A stretch of 64,000 nt of DNA from Bacillus sp. NTK034. GTDB lineage: Bacteria > Bacillota > Bacilli > Bacillales > Cytobacillaceae. The DNA lies in NCBI RefSeq assembly GCF_017303275.1, contig NZ_JAFKOJ010000004.1, positions 124,001 to 188,000 of the forward strand. Direction: 5' to 3'. Below, piece after piece: positions 25,749 to 34,629 of this stretch. Below the pieces are notes generated by a model, which worked only from the letters and a program-made list of their open reading frames with translations, was not told where the DNA came from and ran no database searches. The position numbers were made by a program, and so were the translations under genes. The number at the start of each line of letters is the position of its first letter. The stretch's first letter is position 1.

Positions 25749-27236
25749 TTGAGATTTACTCCTAAAATGACCCCTTATTTACAAGATTTTCCCACGGAAA
25801 GCTTCCCGATACCCTCTATTGAAACCATTCAGGGGTCACCACTAAACGAAATTTATCCATTCAACAGAGAACTACAGCAACTCCTCTATGGAAAACAGCT
25901 TCTATTCGAGAACCTTCCGCATTCAATCGAAGAACTCCATCAGCATTATGAAAATGGCTGCATTAATTACCGAAAAGGAATTACTAAAATCAAAAACAAA
26001 AAAGCTTGTGCCAGGTGCGGCAATAAAGATCGTTCATTGTTCGCAAGTTTTACCTGTGCCAGATGCGGTGAGAAAGAATGTACCTACTGCCGGAAATGTA
26101 TCATGATGGGGCGGGTCAGTGAATGCACTCCTCTCATCGGATGGTGCGGACCTGAGCCTGACTGGGAGCTAACTGAGAATCCTCTGGTATGGGCAGGGAC
26201 CCTTTCACCAGGGCAGCAGATTGCCTCCGTTCAGGTAAAGAAGGCTTTAATCGAAAATAAGGAGCTCCTAGTTTGGGCTGTCTGCGGTGCAGGAAAAACA
26301 GAAGTTCTGTTCGAAGGAATCAATGCTGCGCTTGCCTCCGGTAAAAGAGTGAGCATTGCCACTCCAAGAACAGATGTTGTTTTGGAGCTTGGTCCGCGGC
26401 TTAAGGGAGTCTTTCCTGGCATCACGATTGCTGTCCTATACGGCGGCAGTGAAGACCGCCACCTCCAGGCCCCCATAACCATCGCCACCACCCATCAGCT
26501 TCTCCGTTTTTACAAGGCTTTTGACACCGTGATCCTGGATGAAGTCGACGCTTTTCCTTACACTGCTGATGAGAGCCTCCAATATGCCGTCCGCCAGTCC
26601 CGCAAAGAGAACTCCTCGATGATTTATCTAACTGCGACGCCTAATCAAAAATGGCAAAAGGAATGCCGGAGCGGAAAAAGAAACTTTGTAACTATCCCGG
26701 CTAGATATCATCGTCATCCATTGCCTGTACCGTCTTTCAAATGGTGTGGAAATTGGGAGAAATCCCTAAGGAAAGACAAACTCCCGTCGGCAGTTAGCCA
26801 ATGGATCAAGAAAAGGCTCGATAACCAGAAGCAGTGCCTGCTCTTCCTTCCGAAAATCGATAAAATGGAAAAAGTCCTCACCATCCTTCGTAAAACCTAT
26901 CCTAAAATCCAAGCTGTCCACGCAGAAGACCCTGACCGAAAAGACAAAGTTCAAATGATGCGCAATAAGGAAATCCCCATGCTTTTAACAACGACCATCC
27001 TGGAAAGAGGGGTTACCTTCCCTAATATTGATGTAGCAGTACTCGGAGCAGAAGACCGCATTTTTACAGAAAGCGCTCTTGTTCAAATAGCTGGCAGGGT
27101 TGGCAGAAGCGCTCAATTCCCTAGTGGAGATATCACCTTTTTCCACTACGGCAAAACCGAAAGCATGGTCAAAGCTCAAAAACAAATTCTCAAAATGAAC
27201 ACTGAAGCCAAGAAGAAAGGACTGATCGACAATTAA
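25749..27236 (+). CDS. comFA: DNA uptake helicase ComFA
   Basis: A 495-residue DEAD-like helicase of the competence machine, driving inward movement of transforming single-strand DNA at the membrane. It has an N-terminal zinc-binding domain with four CxxC pairs (CARCGN, CARCGE, CTYCRKC), Walker A AVCGAGKTE near 181, DEVD near 263, and a C-terminal helicase half with TTTILERGVTFP and QIAGRVGRS. The start is TTG with AGAGGTGA upstream. Any promoter must lie within or next to the repeat array. No ComK box was found with confidence. Confidence 0.92.
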   Translation: MRFTPKMTPYLQDFPTESFPIPSIETIQGSPLNEIYPFNRELQQLLYGKQLLFENLPHSIEELHQHYENGCINYRKGITKIKNKKACARCGNKDRSLFASFTCARCGEKECTYCRKCIMMGRVSECTPLIGWCGPEPDWELTENPLVWAGTLSPGQQIASVQVKKALIENKELLVWAVCGAGKTEVLFEGINAALASGKRVSIATPRTDVVLELGPRLKGVFPGITIAVLYGGSEDRHLQAPITIATTHQLLRFYKAFDTVILDEVDAFPYTADESLQYAVRQSRKENSSMIYLTATPNQKWQKECRSGKRNFVTIPARYHRHPLPVPSFKWCGNWEKSLRKDKLPSAVSQWIKKRLDNQKQCLLFLPKIDKMEKVLTILRKTYPKIQAVHAEDPDRKDKVQMMRNKEIPMLLTTTILERGVTFPNIDVAVLGAEDRIFTESALVQIAGRVGRSAQFPSGDITFFHYGKTESMVKAQKQILKMNTEAKKKGLIDN

Positions 27237-27930
27237 ATGTTTAATATGCCATGAAGAAATTCATACTGCTGTCAGCTGGTCGACTCTCTGGTCGCGACCA
27301 AAAGAGAATTACTTATGCCAGGGATGCACGGATAAACTCCCATTTATCATCGGCGAGACATGCCATAAATGCAGCCGTCCTTTCAGTACCTTAGATCCTC
27401 AATTTCGAAAAGGGAATCTATGCGCAGATTGTCTAGGGTGGAACCGGGATACAGAATGGTCAGGGCTGCTTGTGAAAAACGATTCTCTCTTCCTATACGA
27501 TGACTTTTTGAAAGAAACAATAGCCCGTTATAAATTCCGGGGCGATTATATTTTAGCGAGAGTTTTCTCAGCATTCATAAGAGAAAAGCTGAAAACTCTG
27601 GAATTCGACTATCTCGTCCCCATTCCTCTAAGTCCTGAAAGGCTTTATGAACGAGGCTTTAATCAGTCTGCTGCACTCATTCATGAAGCAGGCTTTACAG
27701 CGACAGAAATGCTTCAGAGGGTACATTCTGAAAAGCAGTCCAAGAAATCGCGTCAGGAGCGGATTCATCACAGCCAGGTCTTCCAGCCTCTTAATGCAGA
27801 TATTGAAAACAAGGTGATCCTTTTAATTGATGATATATATACAACCGGATCAACTTTATATCATGCAGCGAAAGTTTTGAAAGATAGAGGAGCTGCATCA
27901 GTTCGTTCATTTACATTGGCAAGAGGATAA
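27232..27930 (+). CDS. comFC: Competence phosphoribosyltransferase-family protein ComFC
   Basis: A 232-residue protein of the ComF family (229 in B. subtilis): two N-terminal zinc pairs (CLIC; CQGC; CHKC; CADC) and a C-terminal PRPP-binding type domain (PIPLSPERLYERGFNQS, VILLIDDIYTTGSTL). It acts in DNA transformation after uptake. No ATG, GTG or TTG exists in frame before residue 81, which would lose the zinc fingers. The frame opens after a TGA at 27223 and the best start is ATT at 27232, with AAAGGA at 27216-27221, 10 bp upstream, overlapping the comFA stop. ATG at 27237 is out of frame. A sequencing error remains possible. Confidence 0.8.
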   Translation: MKCLICHEEIHTAVSWSTLWSRPKENYLCQGCTDKLPFIIGETCHKCSRPFSTLDPQFRKGNLCADCLGWNRDTEWSGLLVKNDSLFLYDDFLKETIARYKFRGDYILARVFSAFIREKLKTLEFDYLVPIPLSPERLYERGFNQSAALIHEAGFTATEMLQRVHSEKQSKKSRQERIHHSQVFQPLNADIENKVILLIDDIYTTGSTLYHAAKVLKDRGAASVRSFTLARG

Positions 27931-28010
27931 TGTTTGGGGAAAATTACAAATTAATATTTTGAATTTGATAGTTATTAGGAAAATACTCCTATGTTAAAAT
28001 ATTCTAGTCC

Positions 28011-28105
28011 AGGCAAATTTTATAGATGTGTAAGACACCAGCTGCTGTCTTAAAGCAGGGTATCTGCCGTGGCGACACAGAAATAACTTTTTCAGTTGCC
28101 TTTTT
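28011..28105 (+). promoter_or_regulatory. Structured 5' leader of unknown class before the GGDEF/EAL gene
   Basis: Several nested stems can form: AGGCAA (28011-28016) with TTGCCT (28096-28101), TGTGT (28027-28031) with ACACA (28075-28079), TAAGACA (28031-28037) with TGTCTTA (28046-28052), and GCAG with CTGC (28055-28067). The outer stem is followed by TTTTT. The whole looks like a multi-branch RNA with a terminator-like closing stem. I see none of the conserved positions of c-di-GMP-I or -II riboswitches. Confidence 0.45.
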
Positions 28106-28126
28106 GTTGGGAAAGGATGTTTTGAA

Positions 28127-30712
28127 GTGGACGAAGTAAACTCGAAGGAAAATGATATCAAAACAAAGGATATGAATGACTATTACATCCAGCAAATGGA
28201 ATTGACTAAAATAAAAAATAATCTCAACCAGGCTCAGATGATCGCTAACATTGGAAGCCTGGAATACGATGTGGAAAACGATAAAGGGTTTTGGTCTGAT
28301 CAGCTGTTTCGAATTTTTGGCCTAAAGCCCCAAAAGGACTTTTTTCCAGATTATAAAATGTATTTGGGTTACCTTCATCAGGAGGATCGCCCGGCTTTTG
28401 AAATTCAGTTTAATAGACTGTTAAAGGAAAAGGACAGTGTGGATCTGATATGCCGGATAACCAGGCAGGATGGAGAGGAGCGGTATATTCACCATCGTGC
28501 GAATTATTTTGCGGAAGAAAGCGGATCAGCTAAAATCATTGCAACGATTCAGGATATAACTGAAAAACGGCTCATGGAAGAAAAGCTCTATGAAAACGAG
28601 CGGCGAATTGGGCAAATATATGAAAATCTAGAAGTGGGCATATATTCTGCAGATTTAATTGAGAAGAAGGTTATTCATTTCTCGAGGGGAGTGGAAGGGA
28701 TTTTCGGCTATTCTGCCGAGGAGTTCATTGCCGATTTCGATTTGTGGAACAATGTGATTCATCCGGATGATCTGCAGGAGGTAGAAGCAGAACGGGTGAA
28801 AATACTGAATGGGAATAGCATCCGCTATCAATATCGGATTGTACATAAATCCGGTGAGGTTAGATGGGTTAATGATCACGGTATTCCGTACCTGAATGAT
28901 AAAGGTGAGCTTATCCGGGTTGATGGATTTGTAACAGATATAACAGAACAAAAATGGCTTGAAAAGAGAATGAGGCGTATGGCTTTTTATGATCATTTGA
29001 CCGATCTGCCGAACCGCCGGTACTTTGATCAGAAACTCCAAGACCTTATTGAAGAAGATTCACAGCAGAATTTCGCCGTCTTGTTTTTTGATCTGGAGCG
29101 ATTAAAGCAGATTAATGATACATTTGGACACTCTTCAGGAGATGAACTGCTTAGGCTTGCTGCACAAAGGATTAAGGAGAAGCTAAATTCAGTCTGTTTT
29201 TCAGCAAGAATTTCCGGTGATCAATTTGCGGTTATTATGGAATATATCCAGGAAAAAGAGGATCCTGCAAAATTAGCAGATACCATTAATCAAATTTTTT
29301 CTGAATCATTTCTTATCGACAGCTTTGAGCTTAATATTACCCCATCTATAGGCATAAGTTTATATCCGGATAATGGGATCACAGCTGATGAATTGATCAG
29401 AAATACGGAATCTTCCCTGTACCATGCCAAGCAGAAGGGGAATAATAGATTTCAGGTTTACCATCCCTCCATGGATATTGAATCTTATAAGCTATTTACC
29501 CTGGAACAGGATATGAGAAAAGCAATTCAACATGATGAGTTTTTTCTTGAATACCAGCCAAGAGTAGATACGAAGACCGGGAAAATAGTAAGTGCCGAAG
29601 CTTTATTAAGGTGGAATCATCCTGAATGGGGCAGAGTTTCCCCGCTGGAATTTATACCGGTAGCTGAGGAATCCGGATTAATTATTAATATAGGTGAGTA
29701 CGTAATTAGGAAGGTATGCAGGCAGCTATACTCCTGGAAAGAAAAAGGTTTTACCGTTGTTCCGATATCCGTAAATATCTCTCCGCTGAGCTTTTTGAAA
29801 AATAGTCTTGTTCCGACAATTATGGAAGCGCTGGAAGAAAACCATCTGGATGCGGCACTGTTAGAGATAGAATTGACGGAATCTTCCCTAATCAACTATT
29901 CCGAGAACGTGATTGCAGTGCTTAAAGAATTGGGTGAATTGGGAGTGAAAATTGCACTGGATGACTTTGGGACCGGCTATTCTTCTATTACCCAGTTAAA
30001 AAAATATAAATTCGATATTCTGAAGATCGATAAAACCTTTATCCAGGCAATGGATACAAATGCGGAGGATGCCATCATTACAGCAAATCTGATCCGGCTG
30101 GCCCATGGACTGAATATGAAGGTGGTAGCAGAAGGCGTAGAGACCTTTGAACAGTTCTATTCCTTAAGAAAAAATGAATGTGACCAAATACAGGGGTATC
30201 TTTTCAGCAAGCCGGTTCCGCCTTCAGTCTTTGAGCAGAAACTGTTAATTGGCACCTTGAAGCCGCAAAATGTAAAGGAAGACAATGTGTTCAAAGGTTT
30301 GCGGAAGTATGTCCGGATCGAGTTTCCCTATCCGCTGGAAGCAGAAATGACCATCTTAGAGCTTAACAGCAAGCCTGTCAAAATGGGCAGTACCAAAATC
30401 TTGATTGAAGATATGAGTGCAGGCGGAGTAAAATTTGTATCAAAAATGAAACTCCCTGTGAGAAAGGATATCATTCTATTAATTGAAACCAGGCTATTAG
30501 GAGAGGTCCTATCCTTTACCGGGACGATTGTCCGAAAAGATGAAATATCGGATACTCTGACTAATTATGGCTTTCAATTTATTATTGAAGAGGGACCGCG
30601 AGCTGAATTGGCGAAGATGCTTGATACTCTGCAAATACAGCTTGAGCAAAACCCAACCGTCCCCGAATCCCGATTCATAGAAACAGCCAGCAGCCAGCTG
30701 TATTTCGAATAA
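28127..30712 (+). CDS. PAS-PAS-GGDEF-EAL-PilZ protein (probable c-di-GMP phosphodiesterase)
   Basis: An 861-residue cytoplasmic signalling protein. Order: PAS (about 35-145), PAS (about 160-275), GGDEF (about 285-445), EAL (about 455-700), and a PilZ-like domain (about 725-850). The GGDEF site reads SGDQF, which departs from the active consensus, so cyclase activity is doubtful. The EAL domain keeps EALLRW, the NISPLSF, ELTES and DDFGTGYSS motifs, KIDKTF and AEGVE, so hydrolysis of c-di-GMP is likely. The PilZ-like tail may bind the product or substrate and regulate the enzyme. GTG start with AAAGGA 9 bp upstream. It lies just before the flagellar block, consistent with a motility role. Confidence 0.85.
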   Translation: MDEVNSKENDIKTKDMNDYYIQQMELTKIKNNLNQAQMIANIGSLEYDVENDKGFWSDQLFRIFGLKPQKDFFPDYKMYLGYLHQEDRPAFEIQFNRLLKEKDSVDLICRITRQDGEERYIHHRANYFAEESGSAKIIATIQDITEKRLMEEKLYENERRIGQIYENLEVGIYSADLIEKKVIHFSRGVEGIFGYSAEEFIADFDLWNNVIHPDDLQEVEAERVKILNGNSIRYQYRIVHKSGEVRWVNDHGIPYLNDKGELIRVDGFVTDITEQKWLEKRMRRMAFYDHLTDLPNRRYFDQKLQDLIEEDSQQNFAVLFFDLERLKQINDTFGHSSGDELLRLAAQRIKEKLNSVCFSARISGDQFAVIMEYIQEKEDPAKLADTINQIFSESFLIDSFELNITPSIGISLYPDNGITADELIRNTESSLYHAKQKGNNRFQVYHPSMDIESYKLFTLEQDMRKAIQHDEFFLEYQPRVDTKTGKIVSAEALLRWNHPEWGRVSPLEFIPVAEESGLIINIGEYVIRKVCRQLYSWKEKGFTVVPISVNISPLSFLKNSLVPTIMEALEENHLDAALLEIELTESSLINYSENVIAVLKELGELGVKIALDDFGTGYSSITQLKKYKFDILKIDKTFIQAMDTNAEDAIITANLIRLAHGLNMKVVAEGVETFEQFYSLRKNECDQIQGYLFSKPVPPSVFEQKLLIGTLKPQNVKEDNVFKGLRKYVRIEFPYPLEAEMTILELNSKPVKMGSTKILIEDMSAGGVKFVSKMKLPVRKDIILLIETRLLGEVLSFTGTIVRKDEISDTLTNYGFQFIIEEGPRAELAKMLDTLQIQLEQNPTVPESRFIETASSQLYFE

Positions 30713-30782
30713 TATTTTTCTATAATTATCCTATTCTTCAAGCTATAATAGTTTCATTACAAACTGAGAGAGGAAGAATCAT

Positions 30783-31214
30783 ATGGCTGAGTTATCGAAC
30801 TGCCCGAAATGTGGTGCCATCTTTGTCAAAAACCAGTTCCGCGATGTATGCCAGGAGTGCTGGAAGGAAGAAGAGAAGGCTTATGAGACGGTTTATCAGT
30901 TTATCCGTAAGAGGGAGAATCGGACTGCAACCATCATTCAGGTTGTTGAAGCAACCGGGGTAGAGGAAGATTTAATTTTAAAGTTTATCCGTACTGGAAA
31001 ATTGAAGCTGGCTCAATTTCCGAACCTGGGTTACCCTTGTGAAAAATGCGGGGTCAGCATTCGGGAAGGCAAGGTCTGCAGGAGCTGTGCAGGAGAGCTG
31101 AGAAAAGATCTCCAGCAGTTTACCTCTGAGGAAGAACGACGAAAAGAAGCAGCTCAACGAGAAAAATATGGCACTTATTTTGCCGTCAATGAAAAAATCA
31201 ATAGACGTTTCTAA
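30783..31214 (+). CDS. yvyF: Flagellar operon protein YvyF
   Basis: A 143-residue protein of the TIGR03826/YvyF family found at the head of flgM operons in Bacilli. It has two zinc-ribbon-like pairs, CPKCG near 8-12 with CQEC, and CEKCG with CRSC near 96-113, and a short helix-turn-helix-like middle. Its function is not established. GAGAGGAAGAATCAT precedes the ATG. A terminator follows its stop, so flgM is driven mainly by its own promoter. Confidence 0.8.
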   Translation: MAELSNCPKCGAIFVKNQFRDVCQECWKEEEKAYETVYQFIRKRENRTATIIQVVEATGVEEDLILKFIRTGKLKLAQFPNLGYPCEKCGVSIREGKVCRSCAGELRKDLQQFTSEEERRKEAAQREKYGTYFAVNEKINRRF

Positions 31215-31243
31215 GCTATGTGACTCAGTCACATAGCTTTTTC
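31213..31243 (+). terminator. Terminator between yvyF and flgM
   Basis: AAGCTATGTGAC (31213-31224) pairs with GTCACATAGCTT (31228-31239), followed by TTTTT. Confidence 0.85.
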
Positions 31244-31287
31244 TATAGGCTTATAGATGTATTTTTTGCCAAAGTTAAATTAACATT

Positions 31288-31314
31288 TAAAGAAACTGCA
31301 CTTATAGCCGATAA
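31288..31314 (+). promoter_or_regulatory. Sigma-D promoter of the flgM operon
   Basis: TAAA (31288-31291) and GCCGATAA (31307-31314) are separated by exactly 15 bp, a match to the sigma-D consensus TAAA-N15-GCCGATAT. It would drive flgM, flgN, flgK and flgL, and lets sigma-D control its own inhibitor FlgM. Confidence 0.85.
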
Positions 31315-31357
31315 TAGAATTAGGTTAAATCGACCGGAAAGAAAGTGAGGGGTACAC

Positions 31358-31624
31358 ATGAAAATCAATAACTTTGGTCCTTCAGGCGTGAACCCATACA
31401 AACGCCAAATGAACAAGCATGAAAATACAGGCAAAACAGCCAGAGCGGCATCAGATAAAATCGAAATCAGCACTACTGCAAAGGAAATGCAGCAGGTTTC
31501 ACAGCTAAGCGAAAATCGTAAAGCAAAAGTAGAAGAGCTTAAAATTCAGGTAGACAACGGTACTTATAAAATTAATCCAAAAGAAGTGGCGAAAAGCATC
31601 GCTAATTTTTATACGAAAAAATAA
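31358..31624 (+). CDS. flgM: Anti-sigma-D factor FlgM
   Basis: An 88-residue FlgM, which binds sigma-D until the hook-basal body is complete. The N-terminal half (KINNFGPSGVNPYKRQ) is polar and likely unfolded. The C-terminal half carries the sigma-binding helices (DKIEISTTAKEMQQV and VEELKIQVDNGTYKI...KEVAKSIANFY). Length matches B. subtilis FlgM. GTGAGGGG precedes the ATG. It is the first gene of a sigma-D operon. Confidence 0.93.
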   Translation: MKINNFGPSGVNPYKRQMNKHENTGKTARAASDKIEISTTAKEMQQVSQLSENRKAKVEELKIQVDNGTYKINPKEVAKSIANFYTKK

Positions 31625-31639
31625 TGAGGAGGGAATGGC

Positions 31640-32119
31640 ATGTCAGCCGAAGCACTTACTGCAACGATGGAAAAACTGCTAAAGCTTCATAAAAGCCTAT
31701 ATGAAGTCGCTGTTAAAAAGACAGACATTATTAAGACCGGCGACATGGACGGCCTGAATCAGATGCTGAAGGATGAGCAGGCTCATATTGCGGCTATTGG
31801 CCGATTGGAAAATGAGCGGGAAAAGGCAGCAATATCGATCGTGCCTATGCTGGAAAGCCCTACAGTATCAGATTGTTTAAATATCCTCACGCAGCCTGAT
31901 CGCCTCAAGCTGGAGGCCATCACGAAGGAGCTTGCTGAGTTGGTATATGAACTGAAAGAGCAGAATTTCCTAAACCAGCAGCTTGTTCATCATTCCCTTC
32001 AGTTTGTAAATGTATCTATGAATTTTTTAAGGCCGCAGCCTGAAACGATGAACTACGGCCCGCCTGCCAAAAAGAAATCTGGAAAGATGAATCCAGGAAT
32101 TTTCAACTCGAAAGTGTAG
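31640..32119 (+). CDS. flgN: Flagellar export chaperone FlgN
   Basis: A 159-residue helical protein of the FlgN family, the export chaperone for the hook-filament junction proteins FlgK and FlgL encoded next. Long heptad stretches (about 5-60 and 85-125) suit a coiled-coil chaperone. It lies 15 bp after flgM with GAGGAGGG upstream. YvyG is the B. subtilis name. Confidence 0.88.
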   Translation: MSAEALTATMEKLLKLHKSLYEVAVKKTDIIKTGDMDGLNQMLKDEQAHIAAIGRLENEREKAAISIVPMLESPTVSDCLNILTQPDRLKLEAITKELAELVYELKEQNFLNQQLVHHSLQFVNVSMNFLRPQPETMNYGPPAKKKSGKMNPGIFNSKV

Positions 32120-32137
32120 CAGAACGGAGGAACAAAC

Positions 32138-33700
32138 ATGCGTTCAACTTTCATGGGACTTGAAACAGCCCGCCGTGGCATGTTCACCCAGCAAAGTGCT
32201 TTATATACAACAGGTCATAATATTTCAAATGCTAATACGCCGGGATACACCAGGCAGAGGATTAATTTCGCGCAAACCGAGCCTTATCCAGGAGTTGGGA
32301 TGAACCGTCCGCAGATACCCGGACAAATGGGAACGGGTGTTGAAGCGGGAACAGTCCAGAGAATTAGAGAATCATTTTTAGACCTGCAATATAGAACCGA
32401 AAACACAAAAATGGGCTATTATGGTGCTATGAGCGAATCCCTTACGAAGATGGAAGAAATCATGAATGAGCCGTCAGAGAATGGTTTGCACAGTACCCTG
32501 GAAAAGTTCTGGAACGCCCTGCAGGATTTATCAAGCCACACCGAAAATACCGGTGCTCGGGATGTTGTGGCGGCTACAGGACAAATGGTTGCGGATACAC
32601 TGAACTATTACTATAATTCCCTGTCGCGGGTCCAAGGGGATATTGGCAATCAGGTTGATGTGAAGGTAGATGAAATTAACGCGATCGTCGCGCAGATTGA
32701 TCATTTGAATAAGCAGATTGCCTCTGTTGAGCCGCACGGGTACCTCCCAAATGACCTTTATGACGAACGGGATTTATTGGTAGACAGCCTTTCACAATTG
32801 GTTAACGTAAAAGTGACCAGTGTGGTCCCAAATACATATGGAGATGCCAAACCGATGGCAGCGGGCCTTTATAATATCGAGATTGTCCAAAAGGATGGAA
32901 AGTCCTATAATCCGCCTATTAACCTCATATCTGCTACAAAAGAGAGCGGCATCGTTGGCACAAACAAGGTGGAGCTCGAAAAAAGCGAAGAGAGCGGACT
33001 CGTAACAGGATTAAAGTTTGGATCCGCATCCATTATGCAATTTGAGACTTTATCAGGTGAACTATCCGGCTTAATTAACAGCTATGGGTATGAAGCGGAT
33101 GGTTCCACTAAGGGTGCTTATCCTGAAATGCTGGAGAAGCTGAATAGAATGACAGCTGCTTTTGCTAAGGAATTCAATGAGATTCATAAAAACGGGTATG
33201 CTCTCGGTGCGGACACAATCTCAGGTTTGGACTTCTTCCAGTTTGATGAGGATAATCCTGCACAAAGCATTAAAGTGAATCAAGAACTACTGGATGACTC
33301 ATCTAAAATTGCAGCAGCAGCCGGAAAAGGCGGTGCTTCTGGAGATAACCACAATGCTCAGCTGCTGGCTGATTTAAGAAAGAAAAGCTTTAGCGATTAT
33401 ACTTCCTTGTCTGATGATGAAAAATCAAAGCTGAACGGAAGCCTTGATTCCTATTATTCAGGGATTATCGGGCGGTTAGGAGTAGACTCTCAAAGTGCTC
33501 AGAAGGATTTAAAAAACTCTGCCGTACTTGCGGATTCAGTAGACCGGAACAGGCAATCCGTCAGTGCAGTCTCATTAGATGAAGAAATGACCAATATGAT
33601 TAAATTCCAACATGCATACAATGCCTCCGCCCGTAACATAACAGTGGTCGATGAAATGCTCGATAAAATTATCAACGGCATGGGCGTTGTAGGCAGATAA
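32138..33700 (+). CDS. flgK: Flagellar hook-associated protein 1 FlgK
   Basis: A 520-residue hook-filament junction protein, exported through the flagellar type III system. The N-terminus has the rod/hook family motif (GLETARRGMFTQQSALYTTGHNISNANTPGYTRQ region, residues 4-37) and the C-terminus the matching helix (SVSLDEEMTNMIKFQHAYNASARNI region, about 475-505). Length is close to B. subtilis FlgK. It lies 18 bp after flgN. Confidence 0.95.
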   Translation: MRSTFMGLETARRGMFTQQSALYTTGHNISNANTPGYTRQRINFAQTEPYPGVGMNRPQIPGQMGTGVEAGTVQRIRESFLDLQYRTENTKMGYYGAMSESLTKMEEIMNEPSENGLHSTLEKFWNALQDLSSHTENTGARDVVAATGQMVADTLNYYYNSLSRVQGDIGNQVDVKVDEINAIVAQIDHLNKQIASVEPHGYLPNDLYDERDLLVDSLSQLVNVKVTSVVPNTYGDAKPMAAGLYNIEIVQKDGKSYNPPINLISATKESGIVGTNKVELEKSEESGLVTGLKFGSASIMQFETLSGELSGLINSYGYEADGSTKGAYPEMLEKLNRMTAAFAKEFNEIHKNGYALGADTISGLDFFQFDEDNPAQSIKVNQELLDDSSKIAAAAGKGGASGDNHNAQLLADLRKKSFSDYTSLSDDEKSKLNGSLDSYYSGIIGRLGVDSQSAQKDLKNSAVLADSVDRNRQSVSAVSLDEEMTNMIKFQHAYNASARNITVVDEMLDKIINGMGVVGR

Positions 33701-33713
33701 AGGGTGAAATAAA

Positions 33714-34574
33714 GTGCGCGTAACTCAATCAATGCTTTCGAATAACATGCTACGCAATTTAAGCAACAGCTACAGCAGAATGGACAAGCTGCAGGATCAA
33801 GTTTCGACTCAAATGAAATTTACCAAGCCATCGGACGATCCGGTTGCTGCGATGATGGGGATGAACTATCGTACAGACTTAAACCGGATTCAGCAGTATA
33901 CCCGCAATATTGGGGAAGTGAGAAACTGGGTCGATAGTACGGATGATACTTTGGATAAAGGCGTTCTCGCATTGCAAAGAATTCGAGAACTTACACTTCA
34001 AGCCAGCAATGGCACTTTGGAGGGAGACCAGCGAAAAGCTGTTGCTGAAGAAATTAAACAGCTTAAAGAGCATCTGCAGAATCTCGGCGATACTCAAATT
34101 GGCGGAAAGTATATTTTCAATGGCAATCAGACAAATGTGCGGCCATCTGAATCAGGTTTTCAAAGCGGAACCATCGAGCTGGAGGTTTTCTCGGGCATCA
34201 AGATTCCTGTCAATACGGAAGGAAAAGCTTTGTTTGGGGACATGCTCAGCGATGAAGGTGATATCCAAAAGCTAATCACGGCACTTGAAACGAATGATCC
34301 TGCAGTTGGGGATATGCTTGAAAGTGTTGATAAAAACATAGATAATTTCTTGTCTGCACGTGCATTAATTGGTGCCAAACAGAATCGGGTCGAGCTGATG
34401 GAGGATAGGCTTTCACAGCAGGAAGTCTTCTCGACAAGAATCCTTTCTGATAATGAAGACATCGATATGGAAAAAGCCATTATTGAACTTACAACCCAGG
34501 AAAGCATCCATCGTGCAGCACTAAGTGTAGGGGCAAGAATCATTCAGCCGAGCTTAACCGACTTTTTAAGATGA
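33714..34574 (+). CDS. flgL: Flagellar hook-associated protein 3 FlgL
   Basis: A 286-residue second hook-filament junction protein of the flagellin superfamily. It starts RVTQSMLSNNMLRNLSNSYSR, has the family pattern PSDDPVAA, and ends with the conserved helix (MEKAIIELTTQESIHRAALSV). GTG start with AAAGGGTGA upstream, 13 bp after flgK. A terminator hairpin follows. Confidence 0.94.
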   Translation: MRVTQSMLSNNMLRNLSNSYSRMDKLQDQVSTQMKFTKPSDDPVAAMMGMNYRTDLNRIQQYTRNIGEVRNWVDSTDDTLDKGVLALQRIRELTLQASNGTLEGDQRKAVAEEIKQLKEHLQNLGDTQIGGKYIFNGNQTNVRPSESGFQSGTIELEVFSGIKIPVNTEGKALFGDMLSDEGDIQKLITALETNDPAVGDMLESVDKNIDNFLSARALIGAKQNRVELMEDRLSQQEVFSTRILSDNEDIDMEKAIIELTTQESIHRAALSVGARIIQPSLTDFLR

Positions 34575-34580
34575 TCAATG

Positions 34581-34610
34581 AAAAGCTATCCATATGAGAT
34601 AGCTTTTTTT
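34581..34610 (+). terminator. Terminator after flgL
   Basis: AAAAGCTATC (34581-34590) pairs with GATAGCTTTT (34598-34607), followed by T. It probably allows partial read-through into the downstream genes, because no clear promoter was seen before the next gene. Confidence 0.8.
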
Positions 34611-34629
34611 CATAAAAGAGGTGTCTAAC

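Noticed and set aside
27472-27930. Short ComFC starting at GTG 27,472.
   Set aside because: It would drop both zinc-binding pairs, which are intact in the upstream frame.
28011-28105. c-di-GMP-I or c-di-GMP-II riboswitch.
   Set aside because: The conserved core nucleotides of both classes could not be found, so only an unclassified leader is reported.
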